Source: Gordonia insulae (GTDB lineage Bacteria; Actinomycetota; Actinomycetes; Mycobacteriales; Mycobacteriaceae). From it: a stretch of 64,000 bases of DNA. The notes below the pieces were generated by a model. The model had not been told where the DNA came from. It saw only the letters and a list, made by a program, of their open reading frames with translations, and did no database searches. A program made the position numbers and the translations under genes. The first letter of the stretch is position 1. Each line of letters starts with the position of its first letter. Of the stretch, positions 41,317 through 49,547 are shown one piece after another. The stretch is taken from positions 2,914,001 to 2,978,000 of the forward strand of contig NZ_CP033972.1 of NCBI RefSeq assembly GCF_003855095.1, read 5' to 3'.

Positions 41317-42545
41317 CCGCCCCCGACCCGTTCACCCCGGCCCGGCTGGGGCCGCTCACCCTGCGCAACCGGCTGATCAAGTGCGCGACCTTCGAGGGTG
41401 CGACGCCGGACGCCCTGGTCACCGACGACCTGATCGAGTTCCACCGCGAGGTCGCGGCGGGCGGTGTCGCGATGAGTACGGTCGCCTACTGCGCGGTGGC
41501 CCCCGAGGGTCGCACCGACCGGCATCAGATCTGGCTACGCGACGAGGCGATGCCCGGCCTGCGGCGACTCACCGATGCCATCCACTCCGAAGGCGCCCTG
41601 GCCGCCGCGCAGCTCGGACACGCAGGTCCGGTGGCGAACTCGGTGTCCAACCGAAAGAAGGCGCTCGGGCCGTCGCACATCCCGGCACCGATGGGCATGT
41701 CGGTCACCCGAAAGCTCGACGCCGACGGGATCACGGCGATGCTGGCGACCTTTCGTCGAGCTGCTCGGATCGCGGTCGATTCGGGGTTCGACGGCCTGGA
41801 GATCCACTGCGGCCACAACTATCTGATCAGTTGCTTCCTCTCGCCGATGCTCAACCGCCGGCACGACGGCTACGGCGGGTCGCTGGTCAACCGGGCCCGG
41901 TTCGCGCGCGAGGTCGTCGAGGCGGTGCGCGACGAGGTGGGCGACAAGGTCGCCGTCTGGGCGAAGCTGAACATGTTCGACGGCGTGGGAACGCCAGGCC
42001 CGGGGCACGGCGGGCAACTCACCGGGTTCAACATCGACGAGGCCTGCGCGGTCGCGCAGCTTCTCGAATCCGACGGGCACCTCGACGCGATCGAACCGAC
42101 GGCCGGCAGCTCGCTCCTCAATCCGATGTACCTGTTCCACGGCGAGGCACCCCGCGACGAGTTCGCCGACGCATTCCACGGGGCGATGCGGATGGGCCTC
42201 AAGGCCATCGGACCGATGTTCCTGAAGCACTACCCCTACCACGACGCCTACCTGCTGCCGTTGGCCCGGCAACTGCGCGCGGCGGTACGGATGCCGCTGA
42301 TCCTGTTGGGCGGCATCACCGATCGCACCTCGATGGAACTTGCGCTGTCGGAGGGTTTCGATTTCGTGGCGATGGGCCGGGCCCTGTTGCGCGAACCCGA
42401 TCTCCCGCTGCGTATCCAGGCCGACCCGTCCGCGACATCACGGTGCGTCCACTGCAACCTCTGCATGCCGACCATCTACAGCCACACCCGCTGTCCGATC
42501 CGGGCCGGAGAAGTGCCGGACCCGCTGGCCGCCGCCCATACCTGA
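41313..42545 (+). CDS. NADH:flavin oxidoreductase (old yellow enzyme family)
   Basis: 410 residues. A TIM barrel binding FMN: TPARLGPLTLRNRLIKC, AAQLGHAG, the catalytic-site pair in EIHCGHNYLISCFLSP followed by MLNRRHDGYGGSLVNR, and MPLILLGGITDR and FDFVAMGRALLREPDL for phosphate binding. Near the C-terminus are four Cys, C-x2-C-x2-C-x9-C (CVHCNLC to RCPI), like the 4Fe-4S motif of 2,4-dienoyl-CoA reductase (C-x2-C-x3-C-x11/12-C) but tighter, and without that enzyme's second flavin domain. It probably reduces activated alkenes or enoyl compounds. Confidence 0.9.
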   Translation: MTAPDPFTPARLGPLTLRNRLIKCATFEGATPDALVTDDLIEFHREVAAGGVAMSTVAYCAVAPEGRTDRHQIWLRDEAMPGLRRLTDAIHSEGALAAAQLGHAGPVANSVSNRKKALGPSHIPAPMGMSVTRKLDADGITAMLATFRRAARIAVDSGFDGLEIHCGHNYLISCFLSPMLNRRHDGYGGSLVNRARFAREVVEAVRDEVGDKVAVWAKLNMFDGVGTPGPGHGGQLTGFNIDEACAVAQLLESDGHLDAIEPTAGSSLLNPMYLFHGEAPRDEFADAFHGAMRMGLKAIGPMFLKHYPYHDAYLLPLARQLRAAVRMPLILLGGITDRTSMELALSEGFDFVAMGRALLREPDLPLRIQADPSATSRCVHCNLCMPTIYSHTRCPIRAGEVPDPLAAAHT

Positions 42546-42560
42546 GCCCGATCCGGTTCC

Positions 42561-44240
42561 TCACGGTCCTTGGCGGACGAACTCCCCGTTGGACGTCTCG
42601 TCGTCGTAGTACTCGATCGTCATCCGGGAGCTCGCCGGACCCGATCCGCTCGCCGCACTGCCCACACCGGTGTTGTCGAAGGTGACCTTGGAGATCGACC
42701 CGAGTTCGGCGTTCTCGTTGCGCAGCGTGAACGTGTACGTGTTGCCGTCCCAATGGGTGAGTTCGCGGGTGGTCTTGCCGCCCGGGCCCATCGCGAGGAC
42801 GAGCTTGCCGTTGTCGTCGCGCACCACGGCCGGTCCGTACAGATCGTTCTGGTAGGTTCCGGTGTACGCCGAAAGCGGCTGTGCCGGGGTCGAATTCGCT
42901 GGCGGCTGCTGCCCGACGAGACTGCCGGACGGCTTCGCCATCGCGGCGTAGGCGTCGCCGTACAGGGTGCGCCACTCATGGCGGACGTCGCCGAACTGGA
43001 CGATGTCCGCGAACTCGCCGGTCAGGGCGTCGACGGCCCCGATGGGGGCGGCGTTGGACAGTGCGACGATCGCGACGTCGGCCGACGGCATGACCAGGAA
43101 GTTGGTCCCCGCGCCCATCGAGAACGCACCCGCGTGGCTGTACTGCGTACGGGCGCCCTCGGTGACCGACACGTTGAACCCGTATCCGTAGAAGCCGGCC
43201 CGCGCATCCGGCGAACCGGACGGCGACGAGATCATCTCCGGGGTCACCGCGGGCAACAGCGCATCCGCACCGACGATCTGCTTGCCGTTGTAGGTGCCGT
43301 CCGCGAGCAGCATCGCCAGCCAGTGGGTGAGGTCGTTCACCGACGACGACACGCCACCTGCAGGCGCCTGCGGGTCGGGGTCACGCTGCGCCGGCGTCTT
43401 CACCCAGTTGCCGTCGACCTTGACGTGGCCCACCACCCGATCGGGTTCGGCGGTGAAGTCGCTGAACCGGGAGCTCGTGTGCGTCATGCCGAGCGGCCCG
43501 TAGAGAGTGTTCTCCGACAACGTCTCCCAGTCCGAGCCCGCTTTGCGGGCAGCGGATTCCGCCGCCGCGGTGACACCGTAGTTGGTGTAGTTGTAGGTGA
43601 TCCGGAACGGGTCGAGGGGCAGGTAGCGGAGTCGGTTCAGGATCTGCTGACGGTCGTAGCCCAGATCCTCGAGCTTGTCCCCCGCGTGATCGGGCAACCC
43701 GGACCGATGCGCGTACATGTCCCCGATGGTGACGTTCTCGGTGACATAGAGATCGGAGAGCGCGAACCCCGGGAGGTTCGCGGCGACCGGGGTGTCCCAC
43801 TCGACCACCTTGTCGGTGACCAGCTTGGCCAGCACCGTGGAGCCGATCGGCTTGGACATCGACGCCAGCGGGAACACCGTGTCCGGGTCCACCTTTCGGT
43901 CGGTGCCGATCTCGGCGACACCGAAGCCTTTGGCATACACCGTCTTACCGCCGTGTACGACCGCCACCGCCATCCCCGGGATCTTGGTGGAGTCCATCAG
44001 CGATTCGACGAGGCCGTCGAGTTTGCCGACCGCGGCGTTCACCGCGTCGGGCGGAAGGTCCTGGGCCACGGCAGCGTCCGGGTTCTGGGGTTCGGCCTGC
44101 GCCGTCGGAGATGCTGACGAGGACGCCGGCCCGGAGTCGGACGACGAGGAGGTACACCCGACCGCCAGCAGTCCGACAGCGGCGACGGAGACGACGGTCA
44201 TGGCGGAGCGCGACGACACGCGCGACGATCGGAGCAGCAT
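42561..44240 (-). CDS. Serine hydrolase lipoprotein (class C beta-lactamase/DD-peptidase fold)
   Basis: 559 residues from ATG 44240 (GTG 44249 is three codons earlier). Lipoprotein signal with lipobox LLAVGC, then a Ser-rich linker. The penicillin-binding fold has the nucleophile in PLASMSKPIG (SxxK), YTN as the second motif (RITYNYTNYGV) and HAGAFSMGAG in place of KTG. A C-terminal beta-barrel of the DUF3471 type follows (YTGTYQNDLYGPAVV). Members act as esterases, D-aminopeptidases or endopeptidases; the substrate is unknown. Confidence 0.92.
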   Translation of the reverse strand: MLLRSSRVSSRSAMTVVSVAAVGLLAVGCTSSSSDSGPASSSASPTAQAEPQNPDAAVAQDLPPDAVNAAVGKLDGLVESLMDSTKIPGMAVAVVHGGKTVYAKGFGVAEIGTDRKVDPDTVFPLASMSKPIGSTVLAKLVTDKVVEWDTPVAANLPGFALSDLYVTENVTIGDMYAHRSGLPDHAGDKLEDLGYDRQQILNRLRYLPLDPFRITYNYTNYGVTAAAESAARKAGSDWETLSENTLYGPLGMTHTSSRFSDFTAEPDRVVGHVKVDGNWVKTPAQRDPDPQAPAGGVSSSVNDLTHWLAMLLADGTYNGKQIVGADALLPAVTPEMISSPSGSPDARAGFYGYGFNVSVTEGARTQYSHAGAFSMGAGTNFLVMPSADVAIVALSNAAPIGAVDALTGEFADIVQFGDVRHEWRTLYGDAYAAMAKPSGSLVGQQPPANSTPAQPLSAYTGTYQNDLYGPAVVRDDNGKLVLAMGPGGKTTRELTHWDGNTYTFTLRNENAELGSISKVTFDNTGVGSAASGSGPASSRMTIEYYDDETSNGEFVRQGP

Positions 44241-44345
44241 TGTGCCCACCCTGCTTCCCTGGGCGTGCCGACCTGCGGCACGACGTCATCCGACCTCAGA
44301 CGAGATTATCGTCACGCCGGGCCCGAGGCGCGGCAATCGGACGTC

Positions 44346-44987
44346 TCAGATGTTCTGACCCGCACGCAACAACGACGCACCCGGACCGTCGACGGCCGTT
44401 GCGGAGACCGGGCGGCCGGACACCGCCAGGAGCAGGTCGATCGCCCGCCCGCTGACCGCCACACCGGATCCGAGGGTGACGTCGGTGTCGGAGGCGACCA
44501 GTCGTAGCCCGTCGACCCGTTCCCGTCCGCCACCCATACGCACCGAGGTCGACGCCTGATAGGCCAGCGCCCGTGCCACCGCGGCCGGCGGATGGTCCGC
44601 CCGGATTCGCAGCGGCCGTCGGATGTCCTCCCCGTGGACGAACGCCTCCACCAGGCGAGTCGCCGGAGCCGCCGGCGGTGTGCTGGTGAGATCGATGACC
44701 GCCCGCAGTGCCGCCAGCGTGTCCGTCGGGTCGGCCCGCCGGCATCGCCGGATACCGGACTCGTTGTCCTTGTCGAAATCGAATCGCGCAGCGATCATCC
44801 GCCGCACGAACCCGAGGCGCGACGTCGTCGCCGAGTCGATGAGATGTGCCACGACGTCGTGCACATCCCACCCCGGGCACAGCGATGGCGTCGTCCATGC
44901 ATCGACCGGCACCCGCTCCAGATCGTCGACCAGCCGGGCTCGCTCGGCATGCACGACGGGCCACACATTCGCTTTCTCGCTGCGCAT
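44346..44987 (-). CDS. Maleylpyruvate isomerase/mycothiol-dependent (DinB-like) family protein
   Basis: 213 residues from ATG 44987. The N-terminal four-helix DinB-like domain has the conserved LVDDLERVPVDAWTTPSLCPGW, DVHDVVAHLID and VEAFVHGEDIRRPL, with His residues placed to bind a metal. It matches the TIGR03083 group, many of which are mycothiol-dependent transferases. The reaction here is unknown. Confidence 0.85.
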   Translation of the reverse strand: MRSEKANVWPVVHAERARLVDDLERVPVDAWTTPSLCPGWDVHDVVAHLIDSATTSRLGFVRRMIAARFDFDKDNESGIRRCRRADPTDTLAALRAVIDLTSTPPAAPATRLVEAFVHGEDIRRPLRIRADHPPAAVARALAYQASTSVRMGGGRERVDGLRLVASDTDVTLGSGVAVSGRAIDLLLAVSGRPVSATAVDGPGASLLRAGQNI

Positions 44988-45108
44988 CCCTGCTCTTTCT
45001 GCTCGATGACGGCTGGACGAACCCGGCCTCGGAGTCAGACCCCGATCGAGCCGGAATCTCATCGCGGCCGGAGAGGCATCGGCTCCGACGTCGCGCTACG
45101 TTGGCGGG

Positions 45109-47232
45109 ATGGAAGCTTCATCGGCCACCGATCAGACGCCCACCGACGATCCCTTCATCTGGCTGGAGGACGTCACCGGCGAGACGGCACTCGACTGGGT
45201 CCGTGCACACAATCAGCCCACCGTCGATGAACTGACCTCCGGCGATCGCTTCGCCACCCTGGAGGCCGAGGCTCTCGAGGTCCTCGACACCGACGACCGC
45301 ATCCCGTACGTCGTCCGCCGAGGCGACTATCTGTACAACTTCTGGCGCGACGCCGCACATCCGAAAGGACTGTGGCGGCGGACCACGCTCGAGTCATACC
45401 GGACGGCCACACCCGATTGGGACGTGCTGATCGACGTGGACGCCCTCGCGTCCGCCGAGGACGAGAACTGGGTCTGGGCGGGGGCGACCGTGTTGCGCCC
45501 GGAGTACCGACACGCGCTCGTCTCGTTGTCCCGCGGCGGAGCGGACGCCAGCGTGGTGCGGGAGTTCGATCTCGCAACCCGCGACTGGGTCACCGACGGA
45601 TTCGTCCTGCCCGAGAACAAGTCCAGCGTCGGGTGGATCGATCGCGACACCGTCTACGTGGGTACCGATTTCGGTGAGCAACCGGATGGGCTGGGCTCCC
45701 TCACCTCCTCCGGGTATCCCCGGATCGTCAAGCGCTGGACGCGCGGGACCCCGCTCGACACCGCGCCGACCGTGTTCGCCGGCGAGGTCGAGGACGTCTC
45801 GGTCAGCGTGGTGTACGACAAGACGCCCGGATACGAACGCCACTTCGTCAGCCGCGCAACCGATTTCTTCAACAGTCTGCGGTACGAGATCCGCGGCGAC
45901 GAGCACATCCTGGTCGATGTGCCGACCGATGCCCATTCCGGCGTCCGGCACGACTGGCTGTTCGTGATGCCGAGGTCGGAATGGACCGTCGGTGACACCA
46001 CGCATGCCCCCGGTGCCCTCCTCGTCTTCGACTACGCGGACTACCTCGCCGGCGGTCGCGATGCGACCGTGCTGTTCGCGCCTGACGCCCACACGAGCCT
46101 GAGCGACTACGCGTTCACGCGCTCGCATCTGATCCTCGTCACCCTGCACGATGTGCAGACCGAGGTGTCGGTGCGCGACCTCGGCACCTGGGCGCCCACC
46201 GTTTTCCCCGTCGCTTCGCTCGCCCCGGACACATCCCCCGTCGCTTCGCTCGCCCCGGACACATCCCCCGGCCAGATGCCCGGACTCCCCGCACTGGCCA
46301 CCATCTCGGTGTTGGACACCGACGCCGACGAGAGCGACGAGGTCTTCTGGTCGGCGAGTTCGTTCACCACCCCGCCGAGCCTGCTCCATGGTGACTCCGG
46401 GGTGGGCGCGGAGGTGATCAAGCAGTCGCCGGAGTTCTTCGACGGCGACGACGTGGTCGCCGAGCAGTTCTTCGCCACCTCCGACGACGGCACGCAGGTC
46501 CCCTATTTCGTGATCCGTCGCCGGGACGTCGAGCAGGGGCCGACGCTGCTCTACGGGTACGGCGGATTCGAGAACTCCCTCGCCCCGGGGTACATCGCGA
46601 TCAGCGGCCGGGCGTGGATCGCCCGCGGCGGCATCTACGTGATCGCCAACATCCGCGGCGGTGGCGAGTACGGCCCGTCGTGGCACACGCAGGCGCAGAA
46701 GGCGGGACGTCACAAGGTCTACGAGGACTTCGCCGGTGTCGCAAAGGCATTGATCGACGGCGGGTTGACCACAGCGCCCCAGCTGGGTGCGCAGGGCGGC
46801 TCCAACGGCGGCCTGCTGATGGGCGTGATGCTGACCCGCTATCCGGAGTTGTTCGGCGCGCTGGTCTGCCAGGTGCCGCTGATCGACATGCGGCGCTACC
46901 ACCTGCTGCTGGCCGGTGCGTCGTGGATGGCCGAATACGGCGACCCCGACGACCCGGAGCAGTGGGCGTTCATGGAGCCGTACTCGCCCTATCAGAACGT
47001 GCGCGCCGACGCGGACTACCCGGCGCTGCTGGTGACCACCTCGACCCGTGACGACCGCGTGCACCCCGGGCACGCACGCAAGCTCGTCGCCCGGCTCGAG
47101 GAACTCGGCCACGACGTCTCGTACTACGAGAACATCGAGGGCGGCCACGGCGGTGCGGCCGACAACAAGCAGGCGGCGTTCAAGTCTGCGCTGGCCTACG
47201 AGTTCCTGTGGCGGACGTTGGCCGGCGGGTGA
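45109..47232 (+). CDS. Prolyl oligopeptidase family serine peptidase (S9)
   Basis: 707 residues. An N-terminal seven-bladed beta-propeller (to about residue 430) gates a C-terminal alpha/beta hydrolase. Catalytic Ser is in AQGGSNGGLLMG, Asp in TSTRDDRVHPGHA, His in IEGGHGGAAD; YGYGGFENSLAPGY also fits. It cleaves short Pro-containing peptides in the cytoplasm; the M. tuberculosis counterpart is Rv0457c. Residues 367-386 (PVASLAPDTS twice) are encoded by two 30-bp repeat units and look inserted between propeller strands. The 3' end overlaps the rhomboid-like gene on the other strand by 53 bp. Confidence 0.94.
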   Translation: MEASSATDQTPTDDPFIWLEDVTGETALDWVRAHNQPTVDELTSGDRFATLEAEALEVLDTDDRIPYVVRRGDYLYNFWRDAAHPKGLWRRTTLESYRTATPDWDVLIDVDALASAEDENWVWAGATVLRPEYRHALVSLSRGGADASVVREFDLATRDWVTDGFVLPENKSSVGWIDRDTVYVGTDFGEQPDGLGSLTSSGYPRIVKRWTRGTPLDTAPTVFAGEVEDVSVSVVYDKTPGYERHFVSRATDFFNSLRYEIRGDEHILVDVPTDAHSGVRHDWLFVMPRSEWTVGDTTHAPGALLVFDYADYLAGGRDATVLFAPDAHTSLSDYAFTRSHLILVTLHDVQTEVSVRDLGTWAPTVFPVASLAPDTSPVASLAPDTSPGQMPGLPALATISVLDTDADESDEVFWSASSFTTPPSLLHGDSGVGAEVIKQSPEFFDGDDVVAEQFFATSDDGTQVPYFVIRRRDVEQGPTLLYGYGGFENSLAPGYIAISGRAWIARGGIYVIANIRGGGEYGPSWHTQAQKAGRHKVYEDFAGVAKALIDGGLTTAPQLGAQGGSNGGLLMGVMLTRYPELFGALVCQVPLIDMRRYHLLLAGASWMAEYGDPDDPEQWAFMEPYSPYQNVRADADYPALLVTTSTRDDRVHPGHARKLVARLEELGHDVSYYENIEGGHGGAADNKQAAFKSALAYEFLWRTLAGG
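46207..46266 (+). repeat. 2 x 30-bp in-frame tandem repeat inside S9 peptidase
   Basis: Two units of exactly 30 bp (46207-46236, 46237-46266), each containing CGTCGCTTCGCTCGCCCC followed by GGACACATCC, plus a few matching bases after. They encode PVASLAPDTS twice. Same core as the arrays at 5421-5510 and 18526-18670 and the same strand orientation in the window, but read in a different frame from the methyltransferase copy. Confidence 0.9.
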
Positions 47233-47893
47233 GCCGGCGGACGGTGTCCCACGGGTTCCACGGCCTGCCGGGCCGGCCGCGGGTGATCGGATACCAGGCG
47301 AGCCCGATCAACAGCGACGAGAAATGGCCGATCCCGGTGAACGTGAGGTCGCTGACCAGCGGCAGCCCGTAGACGACGAGGATGCCGGCGAGATAGATCC
47401 ACCGCCACGGGAAGGCGATCCGATAGGTCAGCACCCCGACGATCGCGGCGAGGAAGTAACTCACCCCGACATCGGTGACGTTGACCATCGACGAGCTCGC
47501 CATGCCGTCCCGGATGGCGAGTCCCAGGGCACCCTCGCTCAGGTACGACGCGATCACGTGGGCGCTGAGGCCGACGATCAGCCAGCGCAGCGACCCGAGC
47601 CAGCGTTCGGCCGGCACGTGGAACACACAGAACAGCACCAGGTACGGCAACCAATAGCTGCCGTCGATCCAGAACAGGCTGGTCACCAACACGTCGAGCG
47701 GGTCGTTGCTCAGATGGTGCAGATTCGTCGACCGCTCACCGAGCATGACGTCGAGCTCGTGCGGAGTCGCCGATCGCTGGATGATCGTGGTGATCAGCAG
47801 CACGATCAGCCAGACGAACGTGATCGGCGCACTGCGCAGGAACCGCCAGGTCGCGGCGGCCGCGCGACGGGGCATGAGTCGACCCGGGATCAT
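47180..47893 (-). CDS. Rhomboid-like membrane protein
   Basis: 237 residues, six hydrophobic segments. The fold looks rhomboid-like: VGVSYFLAAIVGVLTYRIAF takes the place of the catalytic GxSG helix and GIGHFSSLLIGLAWYP supplies the His of the last helix. GVSY lacks the second Gly, so protease activity is uncertain; this is the actinobacterial rhomboid-like group. The N-terminus is basic and cytoplasmic. The last 53 bp overlap the S9 peptidase end on the opposite strand. Confidence 0.82.
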   Translation of the reverse strand: MIPGRLMPRRAAAATWRFLRSAPITFVWLIVLLITTIIQRSATPHELDVMLGERSTNLHHLSNDPLDVLVTSLFWIDGSYWLPYLVLFCVFHVPAERWLGSLRWLIVGLSAHVIASYLSEGALGLAIRDGMASSSMVNVTDVGVSYFLAAIVGVLTYRIAFPWRWIYLAGILVVYGLPLVSDLTFTGIGHFSSLLIGLAWYPITRGRPGRPWNPWDTVRRLTRRPTSATGTRRPAQT

Positions 47894-47938
47894 CGTCGGA
47901 CTCCTCTCCCGCGAGCGATCACCTCATCGTAGAGATCG

Positions 47939-48673
47939 TCACAGGTGCCGGAGGTAGGAGCGAGGGTCGTCGAGGAACCGACGCCAGTGGCGCACCAGCG
48001 ACAGGTCGTCCCAGGCGGTGTCGGTCGGTCCGTCGTCGGTCATCTCGATGATCTGCGCTCCCGGCGCCGCGGTGAGGACCGGCGAATGGGTCGCACAGAT
48101 GATCTGCGAGCCACCGTCGGCGAGCTCGGTGAGGATGAGCAGCAGACGCAACGTCGAGGTGAACGAGAACGCGGACTCCGGCTCGTCGAGGATGTAGACG
48201 CCGGGCCGACCGACCATGCTCTCCAAGATGTGCATGAATCCTTCGCCGTGGCTCTGCTCCTCGACGTCGGTGTCCCAGTAGCCGCGCACTCCGGCGAACC
48301 GGGCGTTCATCTCCACGACTGTCTCGGCGCGGAAGAAGAACCCCTGGCGATCCTCCCGCGGCGCCCGCAGCATGCTCTCGCCGTCCCAGGTCAGATCGAG
48401 CGAGAGGTTCTCCCCGAGCGAGCTCTTCGGCAGCAGGCGGTTCGAGCCGGTGATCGACGCCCGACCGCCGCGCGGATCCAGACCGAACCGTTCGCCGATC
48501 GCCTCGACAAGGGTCGACTTGCCCGAACCGTTCTCACCGACCACGAACGTGATGGGGGCGCGGAACTCGATGGGTGCGCCGGCGAGCACGGCCGAGAGCG
48601 CAGGCACGTCGGCCAGCCAGGACTCCGGCTCGGGCGCCGATCCCGGTCGGACGCGTGCACGTTCGATGAACAT
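47939..48673 (-). CDS. AAA-family ATPase (small ABC-type)
   Basis: 244 residues. Walker A VVGENGSGKSTLVEAI, signature-like region, and Walker B VYILDEPESAFSF followed by IICATHSPVL (H-loop). It has no transmembrane segment and no permease partner. Such stand-alone ATPases resemble the RecF/OLD-type group and are widespread, with unknown role. It starts 19 bp after the stop of a membrane protein gene on the same strand, perhaps one transcript. Confidence 0.9.
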   Translation of the reverse strand: MFIERARVRPGSAPEPESWLADVPALSAVLAGAPIEFRAPITFVVGENGSGKSTLVEAIGERFGLDPRGGRASITGSNRLLPKSSLGENLSLDLTWDGESMLRAPREDRQGFFFRAETVVEMNARFAGVRGYWDTDVEEQSHGEGFMHILESMVGRPGVYILDEPESAFSFTSTLRLLLILTELADGGSQIICATHSPVLTAAPGAQIIEMTDDGPTDTAWDDLSLVRHWRRFLDDPRSYLRHL

Positions 48674-48692
48674 CGTTGCCCGATCCGAGGTG

Positions 48693-49505
48693 CTAACGAC
48701 GGGCGAGCACGCGGGCGCCGAACCCGACGATCACCACGCCGACGCCCACCGCGCCGACGATGAGCGCGAGATGGTGCAGGTCACCGACGGCACCGTCGAT
48801 GATCAGCTCGGCGACCTCGCGTCCCGCGTTCTCGGCCCCTTCGACCTCCTGTTTGGCGCGCTCCGCGAAGAAGAGACCGACCGCCCACGCGAACACTGCA
48901 GACGCGACGACACCGATGCCCAGCCAGGCCAGCACGGTGCCGCGACGTCGGGCGATGAGCAGCGCGAGGATTCCTGCGGCCACCGCGATCACCAGTGATC
49001 CATAAGCGAGCGCGGTGATCTGTTGCCCGACTTCGTGATAGCGGCCGGCCTCCAGCCCGGAGCCCCCTCGATTCAGTGGGACCACGATCGGTCCGGACAC
49101 CCGCGCCGAGATGCCTGTCGTCGCGATCACCCGGTTCACCATGTCGGTGATGTCGAGTTCCATCACCGTGTTGTCGCCTCCCGGCGGCGGCGGATCGAAC
49201 AGCCACGCATGCTGCTGGGACACGACGTCGACGAAGTCCGCCTCGAACTGATCGGTCCCCGTGTAGGCGCGGACTGCCGGTTCGATGACCGCCGAGGCAC
49301 CCGGGATGGTCACCTGCTGCTCGGCGGCCGAGGAGATCTCGCCGGCCAGGTAGTCCTTGACCCGCTGGTCCTGTGCCATCGGGGTGACCGTCGCGACGAA
49401 CCCCTCGGGGTCCACCAGCCGCTCCTTCACCCAGAGCGACGGAAAGGCCACCACGATCGCGGCCATGGCCACCAGGGTCAGGATCGCGCTCAGAAATGTC
49501 CGCAC
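48693..49505 (-). CDS. Membrane protein of unknown function
   Basis: 270 residues. An N-terminal hydrophobic segment (FLSAILTLVAMAAIVVAFPSLWV), a long extracytoplasmic region (residues 28-165), then three hydrophobic segments (ITALAYGSLVIAVAAGILAL; VLAWLGIGVVASAVFAWAVG; LALIVGAVGVGVVIVGFG). No recognisable catalytic motif. It is followed on the same strand by the AAA ATPase gene. Confidence 0.8.
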   Translation of the reverse strand: MRTFLSAILTLVAMAAIVVAFPSLWVKERLVDPEGFVATVTPMAQDQRVKDYLAGEISSAAEQQVTIPGASAVIEPAVRAYTGTDQFEADFVDVVSQQHAWLFDPPPPGGDNTVMELDITDMVNRVIATTGISARVSGPIVVPLNRGGSGLEAGRYHEVGQQITALAYGSLVIAVAAGILALLIARRRGTVLAWLGIGVVASAVFAWAVGLFFAERAKQEVEGAENAGREVAELIIDGAVGDLHHLALIVGAVGVGVVIVGFGARVLARR

Positions 49506-49547
49506 AGCAACGAGGCTACCGAGCCGAACCGAGGGGGTGCCGGGCGA

